From NCBI RefSeq assembly GCF_023218075.1, contig NZ_JALPTB010000057.1, forward strand, positions 1-42,025: DNA of 42,025 nucleotides. Reading direction: 5' to 3'. The position numbers and the translations under genes were made by a program. The stretch's first letter is position 1. Each line of letters opens with the position of its first letter. The notes beneath the pieces are model-generated. The model searched no databases. It was not told the DNA's origin and was given only the letters and a program-made list of their open reading frames with translations. Positions 25,145 through 35,066 of this stretch are shown one piece after another. Source of the stretch: Rhodococcus sp. HM1. GTDB taxonomy: Bacteria > Actinomycetota > Actinomycetes > Mycobacteriales > Mycobacteriaceae.

Positions 25145-25981
25145 TTACACAGATTCGCGAGTGGGGGAACCCGTAGAACCGTGACGTGCGGAACGCCGGG
25201 CCTGGTTCCGCTCGAACACCAGGCGCAATCCCTCGAGCGTCAGATCCGGCTCGTGATGCTCGATCGTCGTCGCCTCCGGCATGATCAGCGGCGCGCAGTC
25301 ACCCGTGCCGATCACCGCGACGTCGTCACGGTCGAATCCGGGAACCTCGGCGCGCACGCGGCGCACGAGACCGTCGACCATGCCCGCGAATCCGAAAACC
25401 GCGCCGGACTGCATGCATTCGACGGTGTTCTTCCCGACCACCCCGCGCGGTCGCGCGAGTTCGACCTTCCGCAGCGCCGCACCCTGCGACGCGAGCGCGT
25501 CCATCGAGATCTCGACACCGGGCGCGATTGCACCGCCGAGGAACTCACCCTTGCCGGAAACCACGTCGACGCACGTGGACGTACCGAAATCGACGACGAT
25601 GCACGGACCACCGTAGAAGTGATGCGCGGCAAGGCTGTTGACGATCCGGTCGGCGCCGACCTCCTTGGGGTTGTCGACGAGCAGCGGCACACCGGTGCGC
25701 ACACCGGGTTCGACGACCACGTGCGGCACCTCCGCCCAGTACCGGCCGAGCATGCCGCGCAGTTCGCGGAGTACCGACGGCACGGTCGACAGCGCGGACA
25801 CCGCGGTGATCCGGTCGACGTCCTCACCCAGCAACCCGCGGAACAGCAACGCGAGCTCGTCCCCCGTCATCCGGGGGTCGGTGCGAACTCGCCAGTCCTG
25901 CAGCAGTTTTGCATGCGAACCGCTGCCGGTGAACAGACCCAGAACAATATTGGTGTTCCGGACGTCGACGGCGAGCAGCAC
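25145..25981 (-). CDS. coaX: type III pantothenate kinase
   Basis: A 278-residue ASKHA-fold kinase for the first step of coenzyme A synthesis from pantothenate. Phosphate-1 motif: [15 protein letters not shown] at the start; [13 protein letters not shown] and [34 protein letters not shown] contain phosphate-2 and the metal-binding acidic residue; a late [11 protein letters not shown] (adenosine region) follows. GTG 25981 starts two bases after the panD stop, so the pair is co-translated. It completes a panC-panD-coaX set for the pantothenate-to-CoA route. The long frame running through panD is a shadow. Confidence 0.95.
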   Translation of the reverse strand: MLLAVDVRNTNIVLGLFTGSGSHAKLLQDWRVRTDPRMTGDELALLFRGLLGEDVDRITAVSALSTVPSVLRELRGMLGRYWAEVPHVVVEPGVRTGVPLLVDNPKEVGADRIVNSLAAHHFYGGPCIVVDFGTSTCVDVVSGKGEFLGGAIAPGVEISMDALASQGAALRKVELARPRGVVGKNTVECMQSGAVFGFAGMVDGLVRRVRAEVPGFDRDDVAVIGTGDCAPLIMPEATTIEHHEPDLTLEGLRLVFERNQARRSARHGSTGSPTRESV

Positions 25982-25983
25982 CG

Positions 25984-26421
25984 TTACACCAACGAACCGG
26001 AGTCGAGGGTGGCGAGCATGCGCGGGGTGATCAGGCCCGAGCCCTCCGGGGCGTGTGCCGGATCGCTGCCCAGCTCCACCTGGCGGTTGTCGGCGTCGAC
26101 GAACACCACGCGCGGAGCGTAGTCCTTGCACTCCTGCTCGTTCATCACTCCGTAGGCGATGAGGATGACCAGGTCGCCGGGGCTCACCAGACGTGCTGCG
26201 GCACCGTTGATCCCGATGATCCCGGACCCGCGCTCGCCCGCGATGACGTACGTCTCGAGACGATTGCCGTTGTCGATGTCGACGATGCAGACCTGCTCGC
26301 CCTCGAGCAGATCGGCGGCATCCATCAGGTCCTGGTCGACGGTCACCGAACCCACGTAGTGCAGGTCCGCGTGAGTAACCGTGGCGCGGTGGATCTTCGA
26401 CTTCATCATGGTGCGAAACAT
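25984..26421 (-). CDS. panD: aspartate 1-decarboxylase
   Basis: A 145-residue proenzyme that makes beta-alanine from aspartate. It self-cleaves between G24 and S25 ([14 protein letters not shown]) to form the pyruvoyl cofactor. Other family segments are [30 protein letters not shown] and [24 protein letters not shown] 26421 has GAGG seven bases upstream. It lies 37 bases after panC and two before coaX. Confidence 0.97.
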   Translation of the reverse strand: MFRTMMKSKIHRATVTHADLHYVGSVTVDQDLMDAADLLEGEQVCIVDIDNGNRLETYVIAGERGSGIIGINGAAARLVSPGDLVILIAYGVMNEQECKDYAPRVVFVDADNRQVELGSDPAHAPEGSGLITPRMLATLDSGSLV

Positions 26422-26458
26422 GTATTGCCTCAGCTCTTGTCGTTCTGGTTCTGCTCGT

Positions 26459-27403
26459 TCAGCGATTCAGGAGGTCGTCGACGGCCGGGTCGACCGGTCC
26501 GGTCGCCCGTTCCAGGAAGCCGGTGCCGATCGCGACACCGACGTTGTCGATGAGCCGGGTGGTCCCGACCCGCGCGGCCACCAGCAGACGGCCGTCGCCA
26601 CGCTCGGGCGGCTCCCCGAGATCGGCACCGCGCAACTCGAGGTAGTCGAGCTCGATCTCCGGCGCGGACGCGAGCACCTCGCGGGCGGCCGTGAGGATCG
26701 CCTCGGCGCCACCGGCCGCCGCGTGCGCCCCCGCGACGAGCGCGGCGGACAGCACGGTCGCGGTCTGCCGCTGCGTCTCGTCGAGGTAGCGGTTGCGCGA
26801 CGACAGGGCCAGCCCGTCCTGTTCCCGCACCGTCGGTACACCGACGATGCGGACGTCGAAGTTCAGATCGGCGACCATCTGCCGGATCAGCGCGAGCTGC
26901 TGATAGTCCTTCTCACCGAAGTACGCGGTGTTCGGCGCGACGATCTGCAGCAGCTTCGCCACCACCGTGAGCATGCCCGCGAAGTGCGTGGGCCGGCTGC
27001 CGCCCTCGAGTTCCGCACCGAGCGGACCCGGGTGGATCATCGTGCGACGCCCCTCCGGGTACATCGCCGACACGGTCGGCACGAACGCCAGCTCGACCCC
27101 GGCCTCGCGCAGCAACGCGAGATCCGCGTCGAGGGTGCGGGGGTAGGCGTCGAGGTCCTCGTTCTCACCGAACTGGAGCGGATTGACGAAGATCGAGACG
27201 ACCACGACGGCGCCGGTCAGCTTGGCCTGACGCACCAGTTCCAGATGACCGGAGTGCAGCGCACCCATGGTCGGCACCAGCGCGACCGTCCGTCCGACGC
27301 CGCGCAGCGCCTTGGTCACCTTCGTCAAGGCAGCGGGATCGTGATGCACGGTCAGTTCACCGCGCACGTACCCGCCCCGTCCCGTTTCACTCACCGTGAT
27401 CAT
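26459..27403 (-). CDS. panC: pantoate--beta-alanine ligase
   Basis: A 314-residue enzyme that joins pantoate and beta-alanine using ATP. The nucleotidyltransferase HxGH motif is in [16 protein letters not shown], and the KMSKS-like loop is in [32 protein letters not shown] is also typical. The ATG at 27403 overlaps the end of the upstream DUF2520 gene by 17 bases; GTG at 27394 is an alternative start. The overlap means the two are translationally coupled, which links the DUF2520 protein to pantothenate synthesis. Confidence 0.96.
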   Translation of the reverse strand: MITVSETGRGGYVRGELTVHHDPAALTKVTKALRGVGRTVALVPTMGALHSGHLELVRQAKLTGAVVVVSIFVNPLQFGENEDLDAYPRTLDADLALLREAGVELAFVPTVSAMYPEGRRTMIHPGPLGAELEGGSRPTHFAGMLTVVAKLLQIVAPNTAYFGEKDYQQLALIRQMVADLNFDVRIVGVPTVREQDGLALSSRNRYLDETQRQTATVLSAALVAGAHAAAGGAEAILTAAREVLASAPEIELDYLELRGADLGEPPERGDGRLLVAARVGTTRLIDNVGVAIGTGFLERATGPVDPAVDDLLNR

Positions 27404-28322
27404 TCCCTTCGAGGAGCTCGATCAGCTCCGGTTTCGAGCCTGCACGCTGCGCCGACCGCAGCGACAGTGCCCGGTAGCCCGCGGCGATGCGCGGATCCAC
27501 CTCGTCGAGCACCTGCAGATGCGTGGCGACCGCCGCGACGTCACCGCGCGCGACCGGGCCGGTCAACGCCGACGGACCGCGACGCAACGCGTTGTCGAGA
27601 GCGGCGACGAGCAGCGGCTGCAGCACCCGTTCGGCGACCCCGCCGGGATCGTCGTCGACGAGCTGCTGGCCGAGCAGTTCCTGGCCCTCGAGCGCGACGC
27701 GCAGTGCCGCGACGGCGTCGACGACGAGGGTGACGAGGTGGTTGCTGCCGTGGGCCAGCGCCGCGTGGTAGAGCGGGCGCAGGTCCTCGCGTACCCGGAC
27801 CGGTTCCCCGCCGATCTCGAGGACCAGGGACTGCGCGATCGCGTAGCCGATGTCGTCGGCGGCGGTGATCCCGAAGCACGCGGAGGACAGCCGGGCCGTG
27901 TCCTCGTCGTGGCCGGTGAACGTCATGGCCGGGTGGATCGCGAGCGGCACCACACCCTGCTCGGTGAGCGGTGCCAGCACCCCGATGCCGTTGGCTCCCG
28001 AGGTGTGGGCGACGATCGTGCCCCGCGGTACCGCTCCGGTCGCGGCGAGGCCCGTGACGAGCTCGGCCAGTTCGGAGTCGGGAACAGCGAGAATCAGCAG
28101 GTTGCAGCGGCCCGCGACGACGTCGACGGGCAGGATCTCGGAATCGGGCAGGCGGGTCCGGGCCCGATGCTTGGACGCTTCGGACACGGCGGAACAGGCC
28201 ACGACCACGTGGCCGACCTTCTCGAGTGCCGCGCCGATCGCGGTGCCCACACGACCGGCGGAGACGATTCCGACGGTGAGGCGTGCGGGGGCAGGCGCGT
28301 TTGTGATCCCGAAGGAATTCAC
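27387..28322 (-). CDS. Rossmann-fold/DUF2520 oxidoreductase, possible ketopantoate reductase
   Basis: A 311-residue protein. The N-terminal Rossmann domain has [26 protein letters not shown] with the dinucleotide-binding glycines, then [15 protein letters not shown]. The C-terminal half (from about 140: [25 protein letters not shown]..., [20 protein letters not shown]) is the helical DUF2520 domain, similar in layout to 6-phosphogluconate dehydrogenase-type enzymes. It is a predicted NADP-dependent oxidoreductase. A PanG class of ketopantoate reductase belongs, as I recall, to this domain architecture, and the 17-base overlap with panC makes that role attractive. GTG start with AGAGGA five bases upstream. 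Confidence 0.85.
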   Translation of the reverse strand: MNSFGITNAPAPARLTVGIVSAGRVGTAIGAALEKVGHVVVACSAVSEASKHRARTRLPDSEILPVDVVAGRCNLLILAVPDSELAELVTGLAATGAVPRGTIVAHTSGANGIGVLAPLTEQGVVPLAIHPAMTFTGHDEDTARLSSACFGITAADDIGYAIAQSLVLEIGGEPVRVREDLRPLYHAALAHGSNHLVTLVVDAVAALRVALEGQELLGQQLVDDDPGGVAERVLQPLLVAALDNALRRGPSALTGPVARGDVAAVATHLQVLDEVDPRIAAGYRALSLRSAQRAGSKPELIELLEGNDHGE

Positions 28323-28491
28323 GGGAGTCCTCTCGTTCGTTCCAGTCCCGCTCGGCGGGTACCAGACGTTCTGCCCGACAATAGCGCGGCGCGATCTGCG
28401 TCGGCCACGGGTGCCGGGCGTGATCTACGCCTCACCGCAAGGGCGGGCGACCCCCGGAGAGACTCCCGGTCGGGGTCGAAAAGGTCCCCGA

Positions 28492-29418
28492 TCAGCGCTC
28501 CGTGGACAGCGACGCGAGGATCTCGGCGACGCTGCGGCCCTGCTGCGCGCTCTCCTCACCGGCCGCCTCGGCCCGGAGCCGGCGGGCTCGACGCCCGTTC
28601 GGAGGTGCGTCCGGCAGGACGACGGCGGACTCACCGGGCGCTTCGTGCAGGCCTTCGGGAGCGGGCCCGTCCGGACGGGAATCCGGATCCTTCCCGGATC
28701 CCTTCTCCTGCCCGGACGGCGCGACCCGCGGCTTCGGCGCTCCGGTCGGCTTCGGCGCTCCGGTCGGCTTCGGCGTTCCGGTCGGCTTCGGCGTTCCGGT
28801 CGGCTTGGGCGGTTCGGCCGTGTGCGGCGGGTCGGCCGGGTCCGATGTCACCGCGGTGGTCTCCGCGGTGAGCGGTTCGTCGTCCGGGGATGCGAACGCC
28901 GGACCCGCCGGTCGCGGGGCACTGACCTGTGACGAATTCGGGCGCGTCCCGATCTCCTGAACAGGCTTCACGACGGCGTTCAGCGCGGTGCGGTCCTCCG
29001 GCATGCGTCCGTCGAACAGCATCTCGAGGTTGCGGCGCAGCGCGGCGAGTTCGGCACGCAGCTGGGCCATTTCGTCGGCCTCGACCTTCATCTGCGAACG
29101 GACCTTCTGCTCCACGGTCAGTTCGTATTCGCGCCGCGCCGAGATCTCCCGCTCGAGCTGCAGTTCGTAGACGGTCTTGAGATCCTCGACCTTGGCCTTC
29201 TCGAGGGCGGATTCGCGACGGTATTTCGTCATCGCGATCGCCCCGATCGTCGCGGCCCACAGTGCGACGACGATGCCGACGCGCAGCAGCTGAACGCTCT
29301 GACTGAAGACCAGGAACAGCGACGCCACCATGGCGAGGGCGAGGAGCGCCGCGACGATCATCGAACTCGCGCTGCGCCATTGCCGACGTTCGTTCCTGTC
29401 CCGGCCCGAGCTGCCCAT
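28492..29418 (-). CDS. conserved membrane protein with coiled coil and Pro-rich tail (DUF6779-like, Rv3604c position)
   Basis: A 308-residue protein. Two membrane helices near the N-terminus (MIVAALLALAMVASLFLVF about 20-38, and LRVGIVVALWAATIGAIAM about 45-63) are followed by a charged coiled coil (about 65-135: KAKVEDLKTVYELQLEREISARREYELTVEQ). A disordered Pro/Thr/Gly region follows, with a TGxPKP hexapeptide repeat, then a basic end (GRRARRLRAEAAG) and SVAEILASLSTER. The position between DUF2520 and DUF3180 genes matches the mycobacterial Ala/Arg/Pro-rich membrane protein. Function unknown; the layout suggests a membrane-anchored scaffold. Confidence 0.8.
   Translation of the reverse strand: MGSSGRDRNERRQWRSASSMIVAALLALAMVASLFLVFSQSVQLLRVGIVVALWAATIGAIAMTKYRRESALEKAKVEDLKTVYELQLEREISARREYELTVEQKVRSQMKVEADEMAQLRAELAALRRNLEMLFDGRMPEDRTALNAVVKPVQEIGTRPNSSQVSAPRPAGPAFASPDDEPLTAETTAVTSDPADPPHTAEPPKPTGTPKPTGTPKPTGAPKPTGAPKPRVAPSGQEKGSGKDPDSRPDGPAPEGLHEAPGESAVVLPDAPPNGRRARRLRAEAAGEESAQQGRSVAEILASLSTER
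28729..28800. repeat. 18-bp tandem repeat inside the DUF6779-like gene
   Basis: Four 18-bp units of the type CGGCTTCGGCGCTCCGGT (two with C, two with T at one position) follow each other, encoding (T-G-A/T-P-K-P)n. A fifth diverged copy begins at 28801. The near-identity of the units marks recent slippage and possible length variation between strains. Confidence 0.8.
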
Positions 29419-29472
29419 GCGGACAAGGGTACTGGTCCCGGGCGCGATCCCCGAGACTCGATGGCGGGGATC

Positions 29473-29940
29473 TCAGGTCGCGGGCTCGCCGGGGTCCTCG
29501 GGCGTCTTGCAGCAGTGCTCGAGCCACAGGGCCGCCGCGACGAGCAGGATGGCGCCGATCGCTCCGACCACCACGCCGGCGGTGTCCTCGGAGGCGGCCT
29601 GGAGGAACGACCGCTGCGGCAGCAGGTACAGCAGGAAACCCACCCAGACCCCGAAGGCCGCGGAACCGACGAGCGCGGACGCCTTCGCGAGCGCGACCGC
29701 GCGGGCCGCCGTGATCGGATGCAGCTGGCGCGGCCCGTCGCCGATCTCCCGCTTGCCGACGCGCGAGCGGATCATGAAGGCCAGCACCACTTCGAGCACT
29801 GCCACCGGGTACAGCGAGGCACCCGCGTAGACGGGAATCGGCGGCAGCGATCCGTACAGGACGCGGACCAGCAACCACGACACGACCGCGGCGAGCAGCG
29901 CCAAGGCCAGCAGGTCGCGGATACGTGTCGCTTTCAGCAC
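29473..29940 (-). CDS. DUF3180 family membrane protein
   Basis: A 155-residue protein with four predicted membrane helices: [20 protein letters not shown] (about 9-28), [16 protein letters not shown] (about 41-57), [22 protein letters not shown] (about 85-107) and [24 protein letters not shown] (about 120-143). [23 protein letters not shown] in the middle is the DUF3180 signature. Its GTG start overlaps the folK stop by seven bases, and the same folK-DUF3180 link holds in mycobacteria. Function unknown. Confidence 0.88.
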   Translation of the reverse strand: MLKATRIRDLLALALLAAVVSWLLVRVLYGSLPPIPVYAGASLYPVAVLEVVLAFMIRSRVGKREIGDGPRQLHPITAARAVALAKASALVGSAAFGVWVGFLLYLLPQRSFLQAASEDTAGVVVGAIGAILLVAAALWLEHCCKTPEDPGEPAT

Positions 29941-30479
29941 CGGCGCTCCCCCTCGTCGGGTTCCCGGTCTTCGGGGTGAAAGCCGAGCCGGAGATCCGTG
30001 CGGTGCACCCCGGCGCGTTCGGCGTCGTCGAGGTCGGCGAGCCAGTCCGTCAGCAGCCTGCGTTCACCGTCGACGGTGAGCGTGCCGTCCGGTGCGACGT
30101 CGAGCCACGGCACCAGTACGAACGCGCGCTGATGCGCCCGCGGATGCGGCAACGTCAGTTCCGGGTCGTCGCTGACGATCTCGTCGCACGTCACCACGTC
30201 GACGTCGAGACTGCGCGGCCCCCACCGCTGCACCCGCACCCGGTCGGCGGCGGCTTCGAGCTGCTGTCCGAGACGCAACCAGCCCCGACTGTCGAGCTCC
30301 GGGTCGTCGGCGACCACGACGGCGTTGAGAAAATCCTGCTGGTCGACTCCACCCCACGGTGCCGTCGTGTACACGGGTGAGACCGCGACGATCCGATCGC
30401 CCAGCGCCTCGGTGACCGAGCGCAGATGCGCGAGCCGATCCCCCAGGTTCGACCCGATGGACAGCACCGCCCGGCTCAT
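29934..30479 (-). CDS. folK: 2-amino-4-hydroxy-6-hydroxymethyldihydropteridine diphosphokinase
   Basis: A 181-residue folate enzyme that transfers pyrophosphate from ATP to hydroxymethyl-dihydropterin. Visible motifs: [16 protein letters not shown] at the start, [35 protein letters not shown] with the metal-binding DxD, and [19 protein letters not shown]. Start ATG 30479 overlaps the folB stop as ATGA. A tail of about 25 residues beyond the core ([17 protein letters not shown]) is an extension that overlaps the next gene. Confidence 0.95.
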   Translation of the reverse strand: MSRAVLSIGSNLGDRLAHLRSVTEALGDRIVAVSPVYTTAPWGGVDQQDFLNAVVVADDPELDSRGWLRLGQQLEAAADRVRVQRWGPRSLDVDVVTCDEIVSDDPELTLPHPRAHQRAFVLVPWLDVAPDGTLTVDGERRLLTDWLADLDDAERAGVHRTDLRLGFHPEDREPDEGERRC

Positions 30480-30841
30480 GGCTGCCGCGTCCGATCGACA
30501 ACGACCGCGACGTCCCCGAACGTCAGCGGGATGGGGGCGGACGGCTTGTGCACGGTGACCTCGACCCGCTCGACCCGCGGGTCGGTGAGCACGTCGTCGG
30601 CGATCTCCCCCGCCACCGTCTCGATCAGGTCCCGGGACGGGCCGGCGACGATCGCGGCGGCGCGTTCGGCGAGGATCCCGTAGTGGAGCGTGTCCTCGAG
30701 GGCGTCGCTCGCCGCGGCCGGCGCGAGGTCGGTCCAGACGACGATGTCGATCAGGAAGTCCTGACCGTCGCGCTTCTCGTGCTCGAACACTCCGTGGTTG
30801 CCGCGCACCCGCAGGCCGCGCAGTTCGATCCGATCGCTCAT
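30476..30841 (-). CDS. folB: dihydroneopterin aldolase
   Basis: A 121-residue enzyme that converts dihydroneopterin to hydroxymethyl-dihydropterin and glycolaldehyde. It begins [33 protein letters not shown], with the conserved glutamate and the lysine-bearing [23 protein letters not shown] at the end. Its ATG overlaps the folP stop by four bases and its stop overlaps the folK start by four, so folP-folB-folK form one coupled set. Confidence 0.96.
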   Translation of the reverse strand: MSDRIELRGLRVRGNHGVFEHEKRDGQDFLIDIVVWTDLAPAAASDALEDTLHYGILAERAAAIVAGPSRDLIETVAGEIADDVLTDPRVERVEVTVHKPSAPIPLTFGDVAVVVDRTRQP

Positions 30842-31695
30842 TCCGCCTCTCCTGCCGCACTACCCCGCTGCCAGGCCCCTGCGACCGCGAGCGCGTCGAG
30901 CGACGACCGCACGTCGTGCACGCGCACCCCCCACGCGCCGTGGGTGACCGCGAGCGCCGACACCACCGCGGTCGCGACCTCGCGTCCTGCGGGCGGGCGG
31001 GGATTGCCGTCGGCGTCGGCGAGCAGCGAACCGAGGAATCGCTTGCGGGATGCGCCGATGAGCACCGGGAATCCGAGCTCGGTCAGCTCCGGCAACCGCC
31101 GCAGCAGTTCCCAGTTGTGGTCCGGCTGCTTCACGAATCCGAGGCCGGGATCGAGGATCAGATCCTGCGGGTCCACCCCGGCAGCGACCGCCACATCCAC
31201 CTGGGTGAGCAGCTCGTCGCGCACCTCGCGCACGACGTCGTCGTAGTGCGTGGAACCGCCGGCATGAACGAATCCGTCCGCCGGCCGCCAGTGCATGAGA
31301 ATCCACGGCACGCCCGCGGACGCGACGACCGAGGCCATGTCCGCGTCGGCGCGACCACCCGACACGTCGTTGACCAGCGTCACGCCCGCCGCGATCGCCG
31401 CTTCGGCGACCGACGCGCGCATCGTGTCGACGCTGGTCACGACACCTTCGGCGGCGAGCGCCTCGATCACCGGGACGACGCGGCCCGCCTCGACCTCGGC
31501 GTCGACGCGCTGCGCGCCCGGCCTGGTCGATTCACCACCGACGTCGACGATGTCGACGCCGAGCGCCCGCAGTTCCAGTCCGTGTGCGATCGCCGCGTCG
31601 CGATCCAGGTAGCGACCACCGTCCGAGAACGAATCGCTGGTCACGTTGAGAACACCCATGACGACCGGGCGTCTCAGGTTCTGCAGCGCGCTCAC
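30838..31695 (-). CDS. folP: dihydropteroate synthase
   Basis: A 285-residue TIM-barrel enzyme that condenses p-aminobenzoate with the pterin pyrophosphate; the target of sulfonamides. Motifs: [53 protein letters not shown], and [10 protein letters not shown], with a final [14 protein letters not shown]. The start GTG 31695 overlaps the folE stop as GTGA. Matches the functional FolP1 type rather than the FolP2 paralogue, judging from the complete motifs and from its neighbours. Confidence 0.96.
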   Translation of the reverse strand: MSALQNLRRPVVMGVLNVTSDSFSDGGRYLDRDAAIAHGLELRALGVDIVDVGGESTRPGAQRVDAEVEAGRVVPVIEALAAEGVVTSVDTMRASVAEAAIAAGVTLVNDVSGGRADADMASVVASAGVPWILMHWRPADGFVHAGGSTHYDDVVREVRDELLTQVDVAVAAGVDPQDLILDPGLGFVKQPDHNWELLRRLPELTELGFPVLIGASRKRFLGSLLADADGNPRPPAGREVATAVVSALAVTHGAWGVRVHDVRSSLDALAVAGAWQRGSAAGEAE

Positions 31696-32342
31696 CGGCG
31701 CAGGATCAGATCCAGGGCTTCGGCGCGGGACGCCGAGCTGGTCTGGAACAACCCGCGCACCGCCGACGTCGTGGTGCTGGCGCCGGGCTTCCGGATGCCG
31801 CGCATCGCCATGCACAGGTGTTCGGCCTCGACGACGACGATCGCGCCGCGCGGATCGAGCTTGCGGACGATCGCGTCGGCGACCTGGCTGGTGAGCCGTT
31901 CCTGCACCTGCGGGCGCTTCGCATAGAGATCGACGAGCCGCGCCAGCTTGGACAGTCCCGTGACCCGCCCGGTGGGGCCGGGGATGTAGCCGACGTGCGC
32001 GACGCCGTGGAAGGACACCAGGTGGTGTTCGCAGGTGGAGTACAGCGGAATGTCGCGGACGAGGACGAGTTCCTGGTGACCTTCGTCGAACGTCGTGTTG
32101 AGCACCTCGTCCGGATCCGTGTACAGCCCGGCGAACACTTCGCGGTATGCGCGCGCGACGCGGCGCGGGGTGTCCAGCAGCCCTTCCCGGTCGGGGTCCT
32201 CACCGACCGCGATGAGCAGTTCGCGGACCGCGGCTTCGGCCCGGGCCTGATCGAAGGCCCGGCCGGTCGCCAGACTCAGCTGCTCCTCGTCGCCCGGCGC
32301 CGTCACGGCAGTCCCAGTGCTATCCAGGTGGTTCACCGACAC
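31692..32342 (-). CDS. folE: GTP cyclohydrolase I
   Basis: A 216-residue enzyme, first step of folate synthesis, making dihydroneopterin triphosphate from GTP. Zinc ligands are in [21 protein letters not shown] and [29 protein letters not shown] is the other hallmark. The start is GTG 32342, set by GGAGG eight bases upstream; GTG 32336 is an alternative. It follows ftsH by 31 bases, so ftsH-folE-folP-folB-folK probably form one operon, as in mycobacteria. Confidence 0.96.
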   Translation of the reverse strand: MSVNHLDSTGTAVTAPGDEEQLSLATGRAFDQARAEAAVRELLIAVGEDPDREGLLDTPRRVARAYREVFAGLYTDPDEVLNTTFDEGHQELVLVRDIPLYSTCEHHLVSFHGVAHVGYIPGPTGRVTGLSKLARLVDLYAKRPQVQERLTSQVADAIVRKLDPRGAIVVVEAEHLCMAMRGIRKPGASTTTSAVRGLFQTSSASRAEALDLILRR

Positions 32343-32373
32343 CCGACCGTCCTCCACTCTCGTTGAAATCGGC

Positions 32374-34815
32374 TCAGCGCGGGCCGGTCGGCCCCTCCCA
32401 GGGCTGCGTGGGCGGCGGCTCCGGTGCCTGCTGATTCTCGTCCTGCCGATCGCCGGCGTCGGCGGGACGCGCAGGCTGAGTCCACTGAGGGTAGCCGGGA
32501 TACGTGCTGCGTGGCTGTTCGGGCTCCTGCGGCGGCCACCCAGGCGCCGACCATCCTGCGGGAGCGCCGTAGTCGGGCCGGGTCGCGTGCCGCGGCCCGC
32601 CGGAGTACTGGCCGGGCTGCGGGAAACCGGGCATCGGCTCGGAAGCAGGGACGGGCTGCGGCGCGGGATAGCCGTTGCCCGGGCCCTGCGGCGGAGTCCC
32701 GTACCCACCGGGACCGCCGGCCTGCGGGTACTGCTGCGAGGTGGCCGACCGGGAGGGCTCCGGCTGCTGGGCCGGTTCCGGATGCGGCATCACCGGCTGC
32801 TGGGGCGCCTGCTGCTGCGTCACCGGCTGTGAGGGCAGCGGCTGCGGCTTCGCGAGGTTCGGGACCGCGGGCTGCGGCGGCCACGGCTCACCGCGTTCGG
32901 CGGCGAGCTCCGCGGGGGTCTTGATCGGCGGGCGATCCGACGGGATGCGTTCGCCGAAGTCGTTGAACGCGGTGATGCGTGGACGCTTCTCCACGGACGC
33001 GAGGATCCGCTCGAGGTCCTTGCGGGTGAGCGTCTCGTGTTCGAGCAGTTCCCCGGCGAGCGCGTCGAGCGCGTCGCGGTACTCGTTGAGGATCGCCCAC
33101 GCTTCGGTGTGGGCCGCCTCGATGAGGTTGCGGACCTCCTCGTCGATCTCGCGGGCCACCTCGTGCGAGTAGTCCGATGCCTGTCCCATGGACCGGCCGA
33201 GGAACGGGTCGCCCTGTTCCTGCCCGTAGCGCACCGCGCCGAGCTTGGCGCTCATGCCGTACTCGGTGACCATCGCCCGGGCGATCTTGGTGGCCTGGTC
33301 GATGTCGGACGACGCGCCGGTGGTGGGCTCGTGGAACACGAGTTCCTCGGCGGCACGGCCACCCATCGCCATGACGAGACGCGCGATCATCTCGGATCGG
33401 GTCATCAGGCCCTTGTCGTCCTCGGGAACGGTCATGGCGTGACCGCCGGTGCGGCCGCGCGCGAGGATCGTCACCTTGTACACGGGCTCGATGTCGGGCA
33501 TCGCCCACGCGGCGAGGGTGTGTCCACCCTCGTGGTAGGCGGTGATCTTCTTCTCGTGCTCGCTGATGATGCGGCTCTTGCGGCGCGGACCGCCGATCAC
33601 GCGGTCGACGGATTCCTCGAGGATCGCCTCGGTGATCACCGTGCCGTTCTCGCGGGCGGTGAGCAGCGCGGCCTCGTTGACGACGTTCGCCAGGTCGGCG
33701 CCGGACATGCCGACCGTGCGCTTCGCCAGACCTTCGAGGTCGGCGTTCTGGTCGATCGGCTTGCCCTTGGAATGCACCTGGAGGATCGCGCGGCGGCCGG
33801 CGAGGTCCGGGTTGGTCACCGGGATCTGGCGGTCGAAGCGGCCGGGACGCAGCAGCGCGGGGTCGAGGATGTCGGGGCGGTTCGTCGCGGCGATGAGGAT
33901 GATGCCCTGCCGGTCGCCGAACCCGTCCATCTCGACGAGCAGCTGGTTGAGGGTCTGCTCGCGCTCGTCGTGACCGCCGCCGAGGCCGGCACCGCGCTGG
34001 CGGCCGACCGCGTCGATCTCGTCGACGAAGATGATGCAGGGGCTGTTCTGCTTGGCCTGCTCGAACAGGTCGCGCACCCGGGATGCGCCGACACCGACGA
34101 ACATCTCGACGAAGTCGGAACCGGAGATGGTGAAGAACGGAACCCCGGCCTCACCCGCGACCGCGCGTGCGAGCAGCGTCTTGCCGGTGCCGGGCGGGCC
34201 GTACAGCAGCACGCCCTTCGGGATCTTCGCGCCGAGCGCCTGGTAACGGGCCGGGTTCTGCAGGAAGTCCTTGATCTCGTACAGCTCTTCGACAGCCTCG
34301 TTGGCGCCGGCGACGTCGGCGAACGTCGTCTTCGGCATGTCCTTCGAGAGCTGCTTGGCGCGGGACTTGCCGAAGCCCATCATGCCGCCGCGGCCGCCGC
34401 CCTGCATGCGCGTCATCATGAAGAAGAACACGCCGAGCAGGATGATCATCGGAACGACGAACAGCAGGATCGACGTCAGCCAGCTCTCCTGGGTGACGGC
34501 GGTGTCGAACTCGCCGGCGCCCGACGCGGCGACCTTGTCGAAGATCTGTTCCGACGCCGAGGCCGGGTACTTCGCGATGATCTGCGTCTGGTTCTCGGTG
34601 GCGTCGTTTCCGTTGTTCAGCCACAAACGGACCTGCTGTTCGCGGTCGTCGATCTGGGCCTTGGAGACGTTCTTCGAGTCGAGCTGCGCGAGTGCCACCG
34701 AGGTGTCGACCTTGGTGAATCCACGCGTGTCGTTCCCGAAGTAACTGAAGGCGTAGATGACCAACAGAATGCCGGCGACTATCGCCAGATTACGGAACAC
34801 TGTCTTGCGATTCAT
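32374..34815 (-). CDS. ftsH: ATP-dependent zinc metalloprotease FtsH with a long Pro/Gln-rich tail
   Basis: An 813-residue membrane AAA+ protease. Two membrane helices (about 7-25 and 112-135) flank a periplasmic loop. The AAA core has Walker A GPPGTGKT (206-213), Walker [12 protein letters not shown] and the second region of homology [18 protein letters not shown]. The zinc site is HEGGH (428-432) with a later aspartate in [16 protein letters not shown]. From about 640 the protein becomes disordered and rich in P, Q and G ([20 protein letters not shown] and similar) for some 170 residues; a shorter tail exists in mycobacteria. ATG start at 34815. Confidence 0.97.
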   Translation of the reverse strand: MNRKTVFRNLAIVAGILLVIYAFSYFGNDTRGFTKVDTSVALAQLDSKNVSKAQIDDREQQVRLWLNNGNDATENQTQIIAKYPASASEQIFDKVAASGAGEFDTAVTQESWLTSILLFVVPMIILLGVFFFMMTRMQGGGRGGMMGFGKSRAKQLSKDMPKTTFADVAGANEAVEELYEIKDFLQNPARYQALGAKIPKGVLLYGPPGTGKTLLARAVAGEAGVPFFTISGSDFVEMFVGVGASRVRDLFEQAKQNSPCIIFVDEIDAVGRQRGAGLGGGHDEREQTLNQLLVEMDGFGDRQGIILIAATNRPDILDPALLRPGRFDRQIPVTNPDLAGRRAILQVHSKGKPIDQNADLEGLAKRTVGMSGADLANVVNEAALLTARENGTVITEAILEESVDRVIGGPRRKSRIISEHEKKITAYHEGGHTLAAWAMPDIEPVYKVTILARGRTGGHAMTVPEDDKGLMTRSEMIARLVMAMGGRAAEELVFHEPTTGASSDIDQATKIARAMVTEYGMSAKLGAVRYGQEQGDPFLGRSMGQASDYSHEVAREIDEEVRNLIEAAHTEAWAILNEYRDALDALAGELLEHETLTRKDLERILASVEKRPRITAFNDFGERIPSDRPPIKTPAELAAERGEPWPPQPAVPNLAKPQPLPSQPVTQQQAPQQPVMPHPEPAQQPEPSRSATSQQYPQAGGPGGYGTPPQGPGNGYPAPQPVPASEPMPGFPQPGQYSGGPRHATRPDYGAPAGWSAPGWPPQEPEQPRSTYPGYPQWTQPARPADAGDRQDENQQAPEPPPTQPWEGPTGPR

Positions 34816-35066
34816 ACAGGTTCGGCCCGGCCGGCCGGTCCTTTCGATAGTGCGGTCATCAGTGCGGTCATCGTCGATGAGCGTGCGTCGACCGGTGACG
34901 ATCCGGCCACAGCCAGATTACCGCGTGTGCAGATGTCGTCGCCGGTGCGTATTCCGCCCCTCGCGAGCTTCAACGACCCGGACCGACGCAGCGTTCCCGT
35001 ACCGCGGCCGGTTCGGCGGAGCAACTTCACCTGCGGGAGGGGCCGTGGGCGTGGGTATCATTTCGC

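Noticed and set aside
28323-28491. Small gene between the DUF2520 and DUF6779-like genes
   Set aside because: No frame has both a start with ribosome-binding site and protein-like composition; it probably holds only a promoter and leader.
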